The notes: a model not told the origin generated them from the sequence alone. 56,592 nt of DNA from Chloroflexota bacterium (GCA_016178045.1 JACOUE010000067.1:1-56592); one strand, 5' to 3'. Counted from the stretch's first letter, positions 24,573-32,972 are shown. A program made the numbers and translations.

Positions 24573-25310
24573 TACCCCTGATCCACAAAGGAGCGGAAGG
24601 AGCTCTTGCAAAGAAGCGACCTTCACGTCGGGCGGCGGGACGCGCCGGGGTCGGCGCAGGCGGAAGCGGTTGACCCAGGCGACCTTCAGGCCGGCCTGCC
24701 GCCCGCCCAGGAGGTCGGGCACCGGGTTGTCGCCCACGTAGAGGATGGACGAGGGCGTCAGGGCCAGGCTCGAGGCCAGGTGGCGGAAGATGGCCGGGTC
24801 CGGCTTGATGGCGCCCGCCCGCTCCGAAGAGACGACGGTGTCGAAGTGGAGGCTGTTCCGCTCCAGGCAGGCCAGGAGGAAGTCGTCGTCGGCGTTGGAG
24901 AGCAGGGCGACCCGGTACCGCGAGCGCAGGGCGTCGAGGATGTCGCGGGCCTCGGGGTAGGCGGGGGCGGTCGCCAGCTTCTCCTTCAGGTAGAGGGCGG
25001 CCTGCCAGGGGTCGCCCTCGAGGCGGAGTCGCTTGAATACGTGCTCGAACTGGCGGGCCCACGCCTCGTCGTAGCGGCTGTAGACGGGCCGTTCGTGGTT
25101 CTCGGCGCGGAAGGCGAGGGCGGCGCGGAGGAAGCGGCGCCAGAGGTCGGCGGCGTCGGCGTCGAGCCTCTGGCGGTCGCAGATCTCGGCCATGGTGGCG
25201 ATGAAGTCCGGCTGGTTGAAGTCGATGACGGTGCCGTAGCAGTCAAACGCAACGGCTCTGATATCAGCCACAGATAGACACAGATTTTTCACAGATTTGT
25301 TGGAGGACAT
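24552..25310 (-). CDS. HAD-superfamily hydrolase
   Basis: The HAD motifs are in order: nucleophile DCYGTVIDF (motif I), LLSNADDDF (motif II), Lys in AGAIKPDPAIF (motif III) and YVGDNPVPDLLGG (motif IV). This is subfamily IA, related to phosphoglycolate phosphatase-like and haloacid-dehalogenase-like enzymes; the substrate is unknown. The first 13 codons (MSSNKSVKNLCLS) derive from a CACAGAT repeat, so GTG at 25271 is an equally likely start. The last residues overlap the REP hairpin at 24550. It lies between hemB and hemL without an obvious heme role. Confidence 0.85.
   Translation of the reverse strand: MSSNKSVKNLCLSVADIRAVAFDCYGTVIDFNQPDFIATMAEICDRQRLDADAADLWRRFLRAALAFRAENHERPVYSRYDEAWARQFEHVFKRLRLEGDPWQAALYLKEKLATAPAYPEARDILDALRSRYRVALLSNADDDFLLACLERNSLHFDTVVSSERAGAIKPDPAIFRHLASSLALTPSSILYVGDNPVPDLLGGRQAGLKVAWVNRFRLRRPRRVPPPDVKVASLQELLPLLCGSGVGQEPQP
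25267..25285 (-). repeat. Inverted repeat, left end of the GxxExxY cassette
   Basis: On the minus strand this reads ATCTGTGTCTATCTGTGGC. It matches 25719-25737 on the plus strand with one mismatch, pointing outward. Confidence 0.85.
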
Positions 25311-25730
25311 CTAGAACACCAGCCGTTTGACCTCGACACGTTTCGGCCCGAAGTTCAGGAGCAGTCCTACTTTAACCCCCGTGGCCTTGTGGTGATTTAT
25401 GACCTGCGCCTCGTGAGCGCCAGATAGACTCTCCGCCGACTTGATTTCGCAGATGACCTTGTCGTCCACGAAGATATCAGCGTAGAAAAGGCCAACTGTT
25501 TGCCCTTTGTAAGCGACCGCGATTTCGGCCTGGGGCACAGCGTGAAGCCCGCGCCCGCTGAGTTCATGAACTAGTGCCGTCTCATAGACTTTCTCCAGAA
25601 AGCCAGGCCCTAGCTCGCGGTAGACCTCATAGGCACCGCCAATGATTTCCCGGGTCAAATCTTGGTGCGGGTAACGGGTTTCACTCGAAGGGGGCGGTGG
25701 GGCCAATTTCTGTGTTTTATCTGTGTCCAT
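25311..25730 (-). CDS. GxxExxY family protein
   Basis: The 139-residue protein carries GPGFLEKVYETALVHEL (the GxxExxY motif). A nuclease-like core follows, IFVDDKVICEIKSAESLSGAHEAQVINHH, with D and ExK spacing resembling PD-(D/E)xK enzymes, and it ends NFGPKRVEVKRLVF. No biochemical function is established to my knowledge. The ORF starts inside one outward-facing repeat and ends about 25 bp from the other, so the gene fills a small repeat-bounded cassette. It interrupts the heme cluster between hemB and the HAD gene. Confidence 0.88.
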   Translation of the reverse strand: MDTDKTQKLAPPPPSSETRYPHQDLTREIIGGAYEVYRELGPGFLEKVYETALVHELSGRGLHAVPQAEIAVAYKGQTVGLFYADIFVDDKVICEIKSAESLSGAHEAQVINHHKATGVKVGLLLNFGPKRVEVKRLVF

Positions 25731-25737
25731 CTGTGGC
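25719..25737 (+). repeat. Inverted repeat, right end of the GxxExxY cassette
   Basis: ATCTGTGTCCATCTGTGGC overlaps the first codons of the GxxExxY ORF, whose start codon lies inside it. Confidence 0.85.
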
Positions 25738-25754
25738 CAATCTCAAATCTACGC

Positions 25755-26750
25755 CTAATGTCCGCCCAGCCAGCGGGAGGCCTCCTTCGCGTGGTAGGTG
25801 ACGATGAGGTCGGCGCCGGCCCGCTTGATGGCGGTGAGTATCTCGAGGGTGACGAGCCGCTCGTCCAGCCAGCCGTTGCGGGCGGCGGCCTTGACCATGC
25901 CGTACTCGCCGCTGACGTTGTAGGCCGCCAGGGGGTGGTCGAAGCGCTGGCGGGCGCGGGCGATGATGTCGAGGTTGGGCAGCGCCGGCTTGACCATCAC
26001 GATGTCGGCGCCCTCCTCGATGTCGGCCTCGATCTCGCGCAGGGCCTCGCGGGCGTTGCCGGGGTCCATCTGGTAGCCGCGGCGGTCACCGAACTGGGGG
26101 GCGGACTCGGCGGCCTCGCGGAAGGGGCCGTAGAAGGCGGAAGCCTGCTTGGCGGCGTAGCTCATGATCGGCGTGTCGCTGAAGCCGGACTCATCCAGGG
26201 CCGAGCGGATGGCGGCCACGCGGCCGTCCATCATGTCCGACGGGGCGACGACGTCGGCGCCGGCCTCGGCGTGGGAGACGGCGGTGCGGGCCAGCAGGGG
26301 CAGCGTGCGGTCGTTGTCGACGGCATCGCCGACCACGACACCGCAGTGGCCATGCGAGGTGTACTCGCAGAGGCAGACGTCGGTGACGACGACGAGCCCC
26401 GGGTCGGCCTGCTTGAGGGCGCGCGCGGCCCGCTGGACGATGCCGTCGGGGTCGTACGCCTCGGAGCCGATGTCGTCCTTGGCGGCGGGCAGGCCGAAGA
26501 GGAGGACGGCGGGGATGCCCAGCGACCGCAGCTCCTCCGCCTCCCGCGCCAGCTCGTCCGGCGAGAGGTGGTACTGGCCGGGCATGGAGTCGATCTCCCG
26601 GCGCACGCCCTGGCCGTGGATGGCGAACAGCGGGTAGATGAAGTCGGCGGGCGAGAGGCGCGTCTCCCGCACGAGGTCGCGCAGCCGCTCGCTGCGGCGC
26701 AGCCGCCGCAGCCGGCGGAAGGTCTCGCTAGTGGTACGAAGGGTAGTCAT
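25755..26750 (-). CDS. hemB: Porphobilinogen synthase (delta-aminolevulinate dehydratase)
   Basis: The enzyme joins two 5-aminolevulinates into porphobilinogen. The 331-residue protein has the cysteine-rich zinc site [15 protein letters not shown]. It has both active-site lysine regions: [15 protein letters not shown] and [10 protein letters not shown]. The zinc-type signature separates it from magnesium-dependent forms. It overlaps the upstream unknown gene by 4 bp (ATGA), so it is translated in the same operon. Confidence 0.95.
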   Translation of the reverse strand: MTTLRTTSETFRRLRRLRRSERLRDLVRETRLSPADFIYPLFAIHGQGVRREIDSMPGQYHLSPDELAREAEELRSLGIPAVLLFGLPAAKDDIGSEAYDPDGIVQRAARALKQADPGLVVVTDVCLCEYTSHGHCGVVVGDAVDNDRTLPLLARTAVSHAEAGADVVAPSDMMDGRVAAIRSALDESGFSDTPIMSYAAKQASAFYGPFREAAESAPQFGDRRGYQMDPGNAREALREIEADIEEGADIVMVKPALPNLDIIARARQRFDHPLAAYNVSGEYGMVKAAARNGWLDERLVTLEILTAIKRAGADLIVTYHAKEASRWLGGH

Positions 26751-27295
26751 GGCAGGCCGATTGCCTCGCCGAAAAGCTTCTCGAAGCAGATCTGCTGGCC
26801 ACTACTCGGAAAGGGTATCTTCCTGTCCATCACTTGATATCCTTCCCGTCCAAGCGGAAGGTAGAAGGCATCATAGACAGTCGCCTTGATCAGCACGATA
26901 GGCGTGCGCTGGCTCATATAGCCTCCCGCCACAAGGTCTTCCAATCGCCGGAGGAGGTTGCTGTTCTCTAACACATAACGGACTCTTCGCGGGCCTCCCT
27001 TTGGAGCACCATCCAACGGCTCTTCGACCGCGTCCAGTAGCCAGAATCCTTTCTCTTGCAACCTGCCAAGCAAGTTACGCTTCTGTTCGGGCCTTCTCAC
27101 GTAGCGTGCGAACTCCAGTGGGAATAAGACTTTCATCACCCCACGAAAGAGCCAGTCAGCCGTTGGAACATTCTCGAAGTAGAAGTACCTGTCATCGGTT
27201 GGCGGAGCCTCAGCGATGAGAAAGCATCGAATAGGATTAGGCTTGTACTTTTCCCGGGCCGCCTGCCGGCGTGCCTTCGCCTCGATTCTAGACAT
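26747..27295 (-). CDS. Unknown protein within the heme operon
   Basis: The 182-residue protein is not recognised with confidence. It begins basic ([20 protein letters not shown]). It has [20 protein letters not shown], which loosely recalls the first motif of uracil-DNA-glycosylase-like proteins, and ends [22 protein letters not shown]. The start ATG overlaps the cobA-hemD stop and the end overlaps hemB, so it is locked into the operon by translational coupling. Its base composition is more AT-rich than hemB, which hints at later insertion. Confidence 0.7.
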   Translation of the reverse strand: MSRIEAKARRQAAREKYKPNPIRCFLIAEAPPTDDRYFYFENVPTADWLFRGVMKVLFPLEFARYVRRPEQKRNLLGRLQEKGFWLLDAVEEPLDGAPKGGPRRVRYVLENSNLLRRLEDLVAGGYMSQRTPIVLIKATVYDAFYLPLGREGYQVMDRKIPFPSSGQQICFEKLFGEAIGLP

Positions 27296-29009
27296 GGGTT
27301 CTCCCGAAATGTTGTCGTATCGCCTCCACCAAGCCGGGCACGGTGTACGCCGACGCCACCACGTCCGGCGGGCGGCCCAGCACCTCCGCCGCCGCCTTCG
27401 CCGTCACCGGGCCAATGCAGGCGATGAGCGGCTTTGCACGGCGTTCGTCCGTTGTGACACCCCCCGCGCCACTCCCCGGATCCCTTCGCGATGGTACCAC
27501 CTTCCGCGTGCCGACGCCTTCGCCGCCTGCCTGCCGGTAGGCATGGCTCAGGATGACACGGAAGTCTTCCCCCAGCAGGGCCGCCAGGTTGCGCACTGTG
27601 GACGACGAAGTGAAGGTGACGATGTCGATCTCGCCGCGGCGCAGCATCTCCAGCGCCTCCGCCGGCGCCGACCGGGGAACGGCGGACCGGTAGAGCAGGA
27701 CCTCCTCGACCTCGGCGCCCAGGGCTCGCAGCCCCTCGACCAGCTCGGGGCGGGCGCCCTCGGCCCGGGGCACCAGGACCGCGTCGTCGGGCTTGAGGTG
27801 GGGGCGCAGCGCCTCGACCGTCCCCTCGGCGATGTACTCGTCGGGGACGGCGTCGGCGGTGATGCCGCACTCGGCCAGCGCGGCGGCCGTGGCCGGGCCG
27901 ATGGCGGCGACTCTCGTCTCAGCGAAGGCGCGGGCGTCCAGCCCCCCCTCCTTGAGCGCCTCGAAAAACAGGTCGACGGCGTTGGCGCTGGTGAAGACGG
28001 CCCAGGCGAAGCCGCCGGCGCGGAGCTTTGCAATGGCGGCCCGCGTCGCCGCCGCGTCCTCCAGCGGCTCGACCTCGATGGCCGGCAGCTCGACGGGCAC
28101 GGCCCCCTCCAGGGCGAGCAGGCGGGCGAGGGCGCCGGCTTGGCGTCGAGTGCGCGTTATCAGCACGCGCTTCCCGAACAGCGGCCGGTTCTCGTACCAG
28201 GAGAGCGCCTCCCTCATGCGCACGACTTCGCCCACCACGGCGACGGTCGGCGGCGTCAGGCCCGCCTGCTCGGCCCGTTGTACGATGTCGGCCAGGGTGC
28301 CGGTCACTGTGCGCTGATCGGGGGTCGTCCCCCAGCGGACGACGGCGGCCGGCGTGTCTGGGGGCCGGCCGTTCTCCAGCAGCTTGTCGACGACGGTAGA
28401 CAGGGTCTTCGTCCCCATCAGGACGATGAGCGTATCGATCCCGGCCAGCTTGTCCCACTGGAGGGCAGGCTCGGCGGGGTCGTGGCTGGGGCCACGACCT
28501 ACGGGGCGGTGTTCTGCCTCGTGGCCGGTGATGACGGCGAAGGACGACGATAGGCCGCGGTGGGTGACGGGGATGCCGGCGTAGGCGGGAACCGCCGTGG
28601 CCGAGGTCACGCCCGGCACTACCTCGAAGGGGACGCCGGCGGCGCGCAGGGCCTGCGCCTCCTCGCCGCCGCGCCCGAAGACGAAGGGGTCGCCGCCCTT
28701 CAGGCGCACGACCCGCTTGCCCTGTTTCGCCTTCTCGACGAGCAGGCGGTTGATGGCGTCCTGGTCCCAGTGCGGGCCTCCGCCCTCCTTGCCGGCGAAG
28801 ATGAGTTCTGCGCCCGCGCGCGTCTCTTTCAGCAGCTGCGGGCTCACCAGGCGGTCGTACACCAACACATCCGCCTCGCGCAGGCGCTCGAGGCCGGCCA
28901 CGGTAATGAGGCCGGGGTCGCCGGGCCCGGCGCCCACCAGCCAGACCTTACCCTTCCCCGCCCCGCTGCCGCCGGGGTCGGGGGACGAGGGTCGGCGGTC
29001 ACGGGTCAC
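27288..29009 (-). CDS. cobA-hemD: Uroporphyrinogen-III C-methyltransferase / uroporphyrinogen-III synthase fusion
   Basis: The N-terminal half is a SUMT methylase (VWLVGAGPGDPGLITVAG, RLKGGDPFVFGRGGEEA, VPAYAGIPVTHRG), which makes precorrin-2. The C-terminal half is HemD (FGKRVLITRTRRQAGALARLL, FAWAVFTSANAVDLFF, ACIGPVTAKAA), which closes the tetrapyrrole ring. Two insertions are unusual. HRPVGRGPSHDPAEP is encoded by a perfect REP-like hairpin at 28479-28498. A stretch of about 37 residues in HemD (YRQAGGEGVGTRKVVPSRRD...) contains another palindrome at 27528-27543. Both keep the frame. It overlaps hemC by 4 bp. Confidence 0.92.
   Translation of the reverse strand: MTRDRRPSSPDPGGSGAGKGKVWLVGAGPGDPGLITVAGLERLREADVLVYDRLVSPQLLKETRAGAELIFAGKEGGGPHWDQDAINRLLVEKAKQGKRVVRLKGGDPFVFGRGGEEAQALRAAGVPFEVVPGVTSATAVPAYAGIPVTHRGLSSSFAVITGHEAEHRPVGRGPSHDPAEPALQWDKLAGIDTLIVLMGTKTLSTVVDKLLENGRPPDTPAAVVRWGTTPDQRTVTGTLADIVQRAEQAGLTPPTVAVVGEVVRMREALSWYENRPLFGKRVLITRTRRQAGALARLLALEGAVPVELPAIEVEPLEDAAATRAAIAKLRAGGFAWAVFTSANAVDLFFEALKEGGLDARAFAETRVAAIGPATAAALAECGITADAVPDEYIAEGTVEALRPHLKPDDAVLVPRAEGARPELVEGLRALGAEVEEVLLYRSAVPRSAPAEALEMLRRGEIDIVTFTSSSTVRNLAALLGEDFRVILSHAYRQAGGEGVGTRKVVPSRRDPGSGAGGVTTDERRAKPLIACIGPVTAKAAAEVLGRPPDVVASAYTVPGLVEAIRQHFGRTHV
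27528..27543. repeat. TGCCTGCCGGTAGGCA palindrome in hemD
   Basis: This is a near-perfect 16-bp palindrome of the same kind as 6112-6127 and 34455-34470. It is translated in frame as part of YRQAG. Confidence 0.75.
28479..28498. repeat. REP-like hairpin in cobA
   Basis: Perfect arms GTCGTGGC/GCCACGAC flank the loop TGGG, the same loop style as the RAYT-flanking REPs at 24041 and 24550. It is read in frame. Confidence 0.85.
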
Positions 29010-29935
29010 GGCGCCGTCTCCCTAGACGGTGCTGGCGCCAGCAGGGCGGCGGCGCCCATCTCGATGACGCGCTCCACCAGGCGGACGCCGAGCGATTCCG
29101 CCTCGGCGACGGGGCCCTCGATCTCGTCCCGCAGGATGCGCCGGCCTTCGACTTCGGCCACCAGGCCGCGGAGGCGGAGGACGCCGTCCTTGACGGCGCC
29201 GTAGGCGGCGATGGCGGCCTGGCAGCCCCCGCCCAGCCGGCGCTCGAAGGCGCGCTCGGCATCGGTGGCGGTGTGCGTCTCGGGGTCGTCGATGGAGCGG
29301 GCGAGGGCTACCGCTTCGGCGTCGTCCGCCCGCGCCTCCAGGGCGAGGGCGCCCTGGCCGGCGGCGGGGAGCATCGCCTCTAGGCTGAGGACCTCCGTCG
29401 CCATCTCGAGGATGTCCAGGCGGGCAAGGCCGGCGGCGGCGAGGACGGTGCCGTCGTACTCGCCCCGCTCCACCTTGGCCAGCCGCGTGTCCACGTTGCC
29501 CCGGATGTCGGCGACGGTGATATCGGGCCGCAGGGCGCGGACCTGGGCGGCGCGCCGGGGGCTGCCCGTGCCGACGACCGCTCCCTCCGGCAGATCGGCC
29601 AGCTTACGGCCGTCTCGGGCGAAGAGGGCGTCGTGGACTTCGCCCCGGGGCGGCACGGCGGCGATCGCAAGCCCCTCCGCCTGCCGGGACGGCAGGTCCT
29701 TCAGGCTGTGGACGGCGATGTCGATGCCGTTGCGCAGGAGCGCCTTCTCCAGCTCGACCACGAAGACGCCGCGCCCGCCGATCTCGGCAAGCGAGGCGCG
29801 GCCGAGCTTATCGCCGGTGGTGCGGATCGCGACGACTTCGAAGCGGCCTTGGGGATGCGCCTTGCGCAGCGCCTCTAGGACGATGTCGGTCTGGCGGAGG
29901 GCGAGACGGCTGCCCCTGGTGCCGATGCGGAACAG
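29006..29935 (-). CDS. hemC: Porphobilinogen deaminase (hydroxymethylbilane synthase), start lost or unusual
   Basis: The enzyme polymerises four porphobilinogens. Domains are intact from RIGTRGSRLALRQTD through TTGDKLG, HSLKDLP, GTGSPRRAAQ and the cofactor cysteine in RRLGGGCQAAIAAYG. No ATG, GTG or TTG lies near the expected N-terminus. The frame runs upstream into hemA sequence as nonsense, with the next ATG at 30082. A CTGAGCTTGTCG-type repeat (29935-29958) sits exactly where the hemC start and hemA end should be. Translation might use CTG at 29935 or a frameshifted HemA-HemC fusion. Confidence 0.85.
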   Translation of the reverse strand: MFRIGTRGSRLALRQTDIVLEALRKAHPQGRFEVVAIRTTGDKLGRASLAEIGGRGVFVVELEKALLRNGIDIAVHSLKDLPSRQAEGLAIAAVPPRGEVHDALFARDGRKLADLPEGAVVGTGSPRRAAQVRALRPDITVADIRGNVDTRLAKVERGEYDGTVLAAAGLARLDILEMATEVLSLEAMLPAAGQGALALEARADDAEAVALARSIDDPETHTATDAERAFERRLGGGCQAAIAAYGAVKDGVLRLRGLVAEVEGRRILRDEIEGPVAEAESLGVRLVERVIEMGAAALLAPAPSRETAP

Positions 29936-30971
29936 CCTGCCCTGAGCTTGTCGTGGGCACCACGTCCAGGGAGTGCCACCACTCGCGGAAACGCGCCACC
30001 TCCTCTTCGATGATGGCCTCGACGCGGGCCACCTCTTTCTGACGGCCGCGCAGGCTGGCCTGGGAGACGGCCTGGAGGTCATCGATGTCGTACAGGAGGA
30101 CGCCGGGGATATCGCGCACGGCCGGGTCGATGTCCCTGGGCACGGCGATATCGATTAGGAGGAGGCCGCGCCCGGTCCGCCTGGCCACGGCCGGGGCCAC
30201 CGTCTGGGCGCCGAGCACGAAGCTGTCGGCGCCGCTGGCGCTGATCACGATGTCGGAAGCGCCGAGGGCCTTCGGCAGGGCCTCGAAGGGCACGGCTTCT
30301 CCGCCGAGGCCGCGGGCCAGCTCGGCGGCGCGGGCGAATGTCCGGTTCGTCACCAGGATGCGCGACGCCCCGCTCTCGGCGAGGGCGCGGGCGGCCAGCT
30401 TGCCGCTGGAGCCGGCGCTGATCACCAGCACGGTCCGCTCCGTCAGGTCGCCGAACGTCTTCCTGGCAAGGGCGACGGCGGTGGAGCTCACGGATACCCC
30501 GTAGCGCCCGATGTGCGTCTCGCTCCGGGCCCGCTTGCCCACGGCGAGGGCGCTGTGGAAGAGGCGGTTGAGCACGCCGTTCAGGCTGCCGGCCTCGGTG
30601 GCGGCGGAGAGGGCCTCCCGCACCTGGCGCAGGATCTGCGCCTCGCCCAGCACCATGGAGTCGATGCCGGCGGCTACGCTATACAGATGACGCACGGCGT
30701 CGTCGTGGCGGCGGACGTAGAAGCGGCTCAAATCGACCTCGACGCCTTTGAGGGCGTTGAGCAGTTCGACCAGCCGCCGGTCCAGCGAGGGCGAATCGAG
30801 GGCGGTGGCGTAAAGCTCGGTGCGGTTGCAGGTGGAGAGGAGTACGGCGGCGCCGAGCTCGCCGCCCAGCCGTCCGAGCGCGGGCGGCATCTCGGCGGGC
30901 GCGAAGGCGAGCGCCTCGCGCTCTTCCACGCGGGCCGTGCGGTGGTTGATCCCGGCGGCGACGATGATCAT
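29808..30971 (-). CDS. hemA: Glutamyl-tRNA reductase, C-terminal domain missing
   Basis: HemA reduces glutamyl-tRNA to glutamate-1-semialdehyde, the first step of the pathway. The N-terminal catalytic domain (GINHRTARVEEREALAF, catalytic Cys in LLSTCNRTELYA) and the NADPH-binding domain (VLVISAGSSGKLAARAL, VLLYDIDDLQAV) are present. Homology stops near 29953, after WWHSLDVVPT, at residue 340 from ATG 30971. The last 47 residues are read out of frame through hemC. Family members are about 420 residues long with a C-terminal dimerisation domain, which is absent here. ATG 30986 is an alternative start; both overlap or abut the upstream siroheme gene. Confidence 0.85.
   Translation of the reverse strand: MIIVAAGINHRTARVEEREALAFAPAEMPPALGRLGGELGAAVLLSTCNRTELYATALDSPSLDRRLVELLNALKGVEVDLSRFYVRRHDDAVRHLYSVAAGIDSMVLGEAQILRQVREALSAATEAGSLNGVLNRLFHSALAVGKRARSETHIGRYGVSVSSTAVALARKTFGDLTERTVLVISAGSSGKLAARALAESGASRILVTNRTFARAAELARGLGGEAVPFEALPKALGASDIVISASGADSFVLGAQTVAPAVARRTGRGLLLIDIAVPRDIDPAVRDIPGVLLYDIDDLQAVSQASLRGRQKEVARVEAIIEEEVARFREWWHSLDVVPTTSSGQAVPHRHQGQPSRPPPDRHRPRGAAQGASPRPLRSRRDPHHRR
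29935..29958. repeat. CCCTGAGCTTGTCG-type repeat at the hemA/hemC junction
   Basis: This is a variant of the CCTTCGACAGGCTCAGGGC repeat with one mismatch in the core, in reverse orientation. It sits at the point where hemA homology ends and hemC homology begins. Confidence 0.75.
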
Positions 30972-30975
30972 CGAG

Positions 30976-31620
30976 TCACGCTTCATGGGCCTTCGCGGGC
31001 TCCAGCAGGACCTTGAGCAGCTGCTCGCGGGCCTCCCGGCGCCTGCCCGCGGCCAGGAGCCGGCGCAGGCTGCCATCCAGGGCCCGGTTCCACGTCTCCG
31101 CGTCGATGGTGACGCCGCGGTCCCGCAACTCCTGCCTGACCTCGCCCGCCACCTCCAGGAGGAGGGCGAAGTCTTCGGTCAGGAAGCCTTCCAGCTCCTC
31201 GCGGATTTTGCGGGCGAGGGCGGGACTGGCGCCGCTGGTGGAGATGGCGACGATCAGGCCGCTGCGGCGGAGGATGGAGGGCATGATGAAGTCGCAGTTG
31301 GGCGTATCGTCCACGGCGTTGACCCATACCCGGCGCTGCCGTCCCTCAGCAGCGACGGTCGAGTTGACGGACCGGTCGTCGGTAGCGACGAAGGCGAGGA
31401 CGGAGCCCGCGAGGTCGCCGGGCCGGTACTCCCGCCGGAGGTGGCGGACGCGGCCTGCGTCGACGAGGGCGGCCAGTTCGAGGTGGAGGTCGGGGCTGAC
31501 CACGGTGACGGCGGCAGCGGCGTCCAGGAGGCCTTCCACCTTGCGCAGGGCGATCTCGCCCCCGCCGATGACCACCACCGGCTTTTCGGCTACGTCCAGG
31601 AAGATGGGGTAGTAGCGCAT
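30976..31620 (-). CDS. Precorrin-2 dehydrogenase / sirohydrochlorin ferrochelatase-like protein
   Basis: The 214-residue protein matches the CysG N-domain/Met8/SirC family: YYPIFLDVAEKPVVVIGGGEIALRKVEGLL (NAD-binding), FVATDD, NAVDDTPNCDFIMPSI and STSGASPALARKIREELE. It oxidises precorrin-2 to sirohydrochlorin, the branch made possible by the CobA half of the fusion downstream. It is the first gene of the minus-strand heme/siroheme cluster, and its end overlaps or abuts hemA. The C-terminal helices are those of a monofunctional SirC-like protein. Confidence 0.92.
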   Translation of the reverse strand: MRYYPIFLDVAEKPVVVIGGGEIALRKVEGLLDAAAAVTVVSPDLHLELAALVDAGRVRHLRREYRPGDLAGSVLAFVATDDRSVNSTVAAEGRQRRVWVNAVDDTPNCDFIMPSILRRSGLIVAISTSGASPALARKIREELEGFLTEDFALLLEVAGEVRQELRDRGVTIDAETWNRALDGSLRRLLAAGRRREAREQLLKVLLEPAKAHEA

Positions 31621-31741
31621 CGCTCTAGGCTGCAGGCTCCGGGTCTGGCTGGGGGCAAAAGGACGCGCTGATGCGCGACGGGGGGTTCGCGTTGCGCGGT
31701 CGGATTACCCCTGGCATGGCTAGTCAGCCGCTGGCTCGTGT

Positions 31742-32416
31742 TCAGGAGGAGCGCTTGAGGCCGGCAGCACCCTGTTCTTCCGAGTAGGCTTCCATGATGG
31801 CCAGGAGCACCTGGTCGGCCAGGCCCGAGAGCAGTTCCCAGACCTCCACCGCCTCCTCGGCCGACAGGTTGGTCCGCTGGGCCAGCTCCATGGCAGTGTC
31901 ATCGAGGCTCTTTCGGAAGAAGGTGAAGGCCTCCACTGCCTCGGGCAGGCTCAGCTTGTCCTTCACCAGCTCCTCGCCGTACTCGTGGCCGATCTCCCGC
32001 GCCTCCTCGATGAGGCGGGAGCGGCGGCTCCCCTTGGCGAGGTACTCCGACACCAGCCCGACGAGCCGCCGGCCCAGCGGGCGCAGGCGCTCGCGGTCGT
32101 TCTGGGATATGCGGTTGTACCAGGGGGCGGCGTGGCCGGGTCCGCGCTGGAGGCGCCGGCGGATGCGGGTGAGGGCGAGTTGCGTGAGGTTGGTGTAGGG
32201 GGGGCGGCCCTGGGGGCCCTGGCCGGCGGTGAGGGAGTGCAGGTCTTCCTCGGAGAAGCGGCGGTGACCGCCGGGCGTCCGGAACGCGCGGACGTGTCCG
32301 GCGTCGGCCCAGCGACGGAGCGTGGATTCGTTTACGCCGAGGAGTTTACAGGCCTGTCCCAGGGTGACCCAGCGGGTGCTGACTTCCGGTTCCTGGCGGG
32401 CAAGTCGGGCGCTCAC
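31742..32416 (-). CDS. MerR-like helix-turn-helix regulator with helical sensor domain
   Basis: Residues 17-60 form a MerR/excisionase-type DNA-binding domain (TLGQACKLLGVNESTLRRWADAGHVRAFRTPGGHRRF). The remaining 150 residues are helical (RRLVGLVSEYLAKG, LVKDKLSLPEAVEAFTFFRKSLDDT) and resemble RsbRD-type N-terminal sensor domains. It lies directly upstream of the heme cluster in the same direction, 121 bp apart, so regulation of tetrapyrrole synthesis is a reasonable guess. The start is GTG at 32416 with AGAGAGG upstream. Confidence 0.8.
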   Translation of the reverse strand: MSARLARQEPEVSTRWVTLGQACKLLGVNESTLRRWADAGHVRAFRTPGGHRRFSEEDLHSLTAGQGPQGRPPYTNLTQLALTRIRRRLQRGPGHAAPWYNRISQNDRERLRPLGRRLVGLVSEYLAKGSRRSRLIEEAREIGHEYGEELVKDKLSLPEAVEAFTFFRKSLDDTAMELAQRTNLSAEEAVEVWELLSGLADQVLLAIMEAYSEEQGAAGLKRSS

Positions 32417-32470
32417 AACAAAACCTCTCTAAAGCTACGGAAACTTGCAGGGCGGGACTTTGCTAGTGAG

Positions 32471-32500
32471 ATATTACTATAGTGTCGCGATAAGTGTCAA
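32471..32500 (-). promoter_or_regulatory. Promoter of the MerR-like regulator
   Basis: Minus-strand TTGACA (32500-32495) and TAATAT (32476-32471) have an 18-bp spacer. AT-rich DNA surrounds them, unlike the flanking genes. Confidence 0.65.
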
Positions 32501-32566
32501 GTCCAACAGATATAAACTATGGTCGCCCAAAAGTAGTAGGAGATGTGGCAAGAGTTGACGTAGGCA

Positions 32567-32595
32567 TTGAAGGGGCAGATTTTCGGGTGTAGAAT
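32567..32595 (+). promoter_or_regulatory. Promoter of the EF-Tu domain-2-like gene
   Basis: TTGAAG (32567-32572) and TAGAAT (32590-32595) have a 17-bp spacer, about 40 bp before the GTG start. Confidence 0.65.
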
Positions 32596-32636
32596 CAGGC
32601 GGCAGCGAGCCAGTGGCAGGAAGGAGGGATCTGCCT

Positions 32637-32906
32637 GTGACTGAGGAGGCTCGAAAAGAAGAGGAAGTGGGGAGGGTCAGCGACTACTTCGCCAAGATCG
32701 GTGTCGCCGGCATCGATCTTACGGGCCGGCTGAAGGTGGGGGACCGCATCCACATCAAGGGCCACACGACGGACCTGGAGCAGGTGGTGGAGAGCCTGCA
32801 GGTGGAGCACGACGCGGTGCAGGAGGCTGGCCGCGGGGCAAAGATCGGCGTGAAGGTGAAGGACCGCTGCCGCCACGGCGACCACGTCTACCGGATAGTC
32901 GAATAA
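32637..32906 (+). CDS. Translation elongation factor domain-2-like small protein
   Basis: The 89-residue protein is essentially one beta-barrel: EEVGRVSDYFAKIGVAGIDLTGRLKVGDRIHIKGHTTDLEQVVESLQ..., as in domain 2 of EF-Tu/IF2 but without a GTPase. Such stand-alone proteins are known in bacteria and archaea; their role is unclear. GTG at 32637 is chosen because AGGAAGGAGGG precedes it. A clear terminator hairpin follows at 32930-32952. Confidence 0.82.
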   Translation: MTEEARKEEEVGRVSDYFAKIGVAGIDLTGRLKVGDRIHIKGHTTDLEQVVESLQVEHDAVQEAGRGAKIGVKVKDRCRHGDHVYRIVE

Positions 32907-32929
32907 GGTACGCGAGCCTTTACTGCGGG

Positions 32930-32952
32930 AGGAGCGCCCCGGCGGCGCTCCT
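32930..32952. terminator. Intrinsic terminator-like hairpin
   Basis: The 9-bp perfect stem AGGAGCGCC/GGCGCTCCT has a 5-base loop and is followed by a short T-rich tail. It sits between two convergent genes and could serve both. Confidence 0.65.
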
Positions 32953-32972
32953 TTGCCTTGCCCAGTGCCCCT

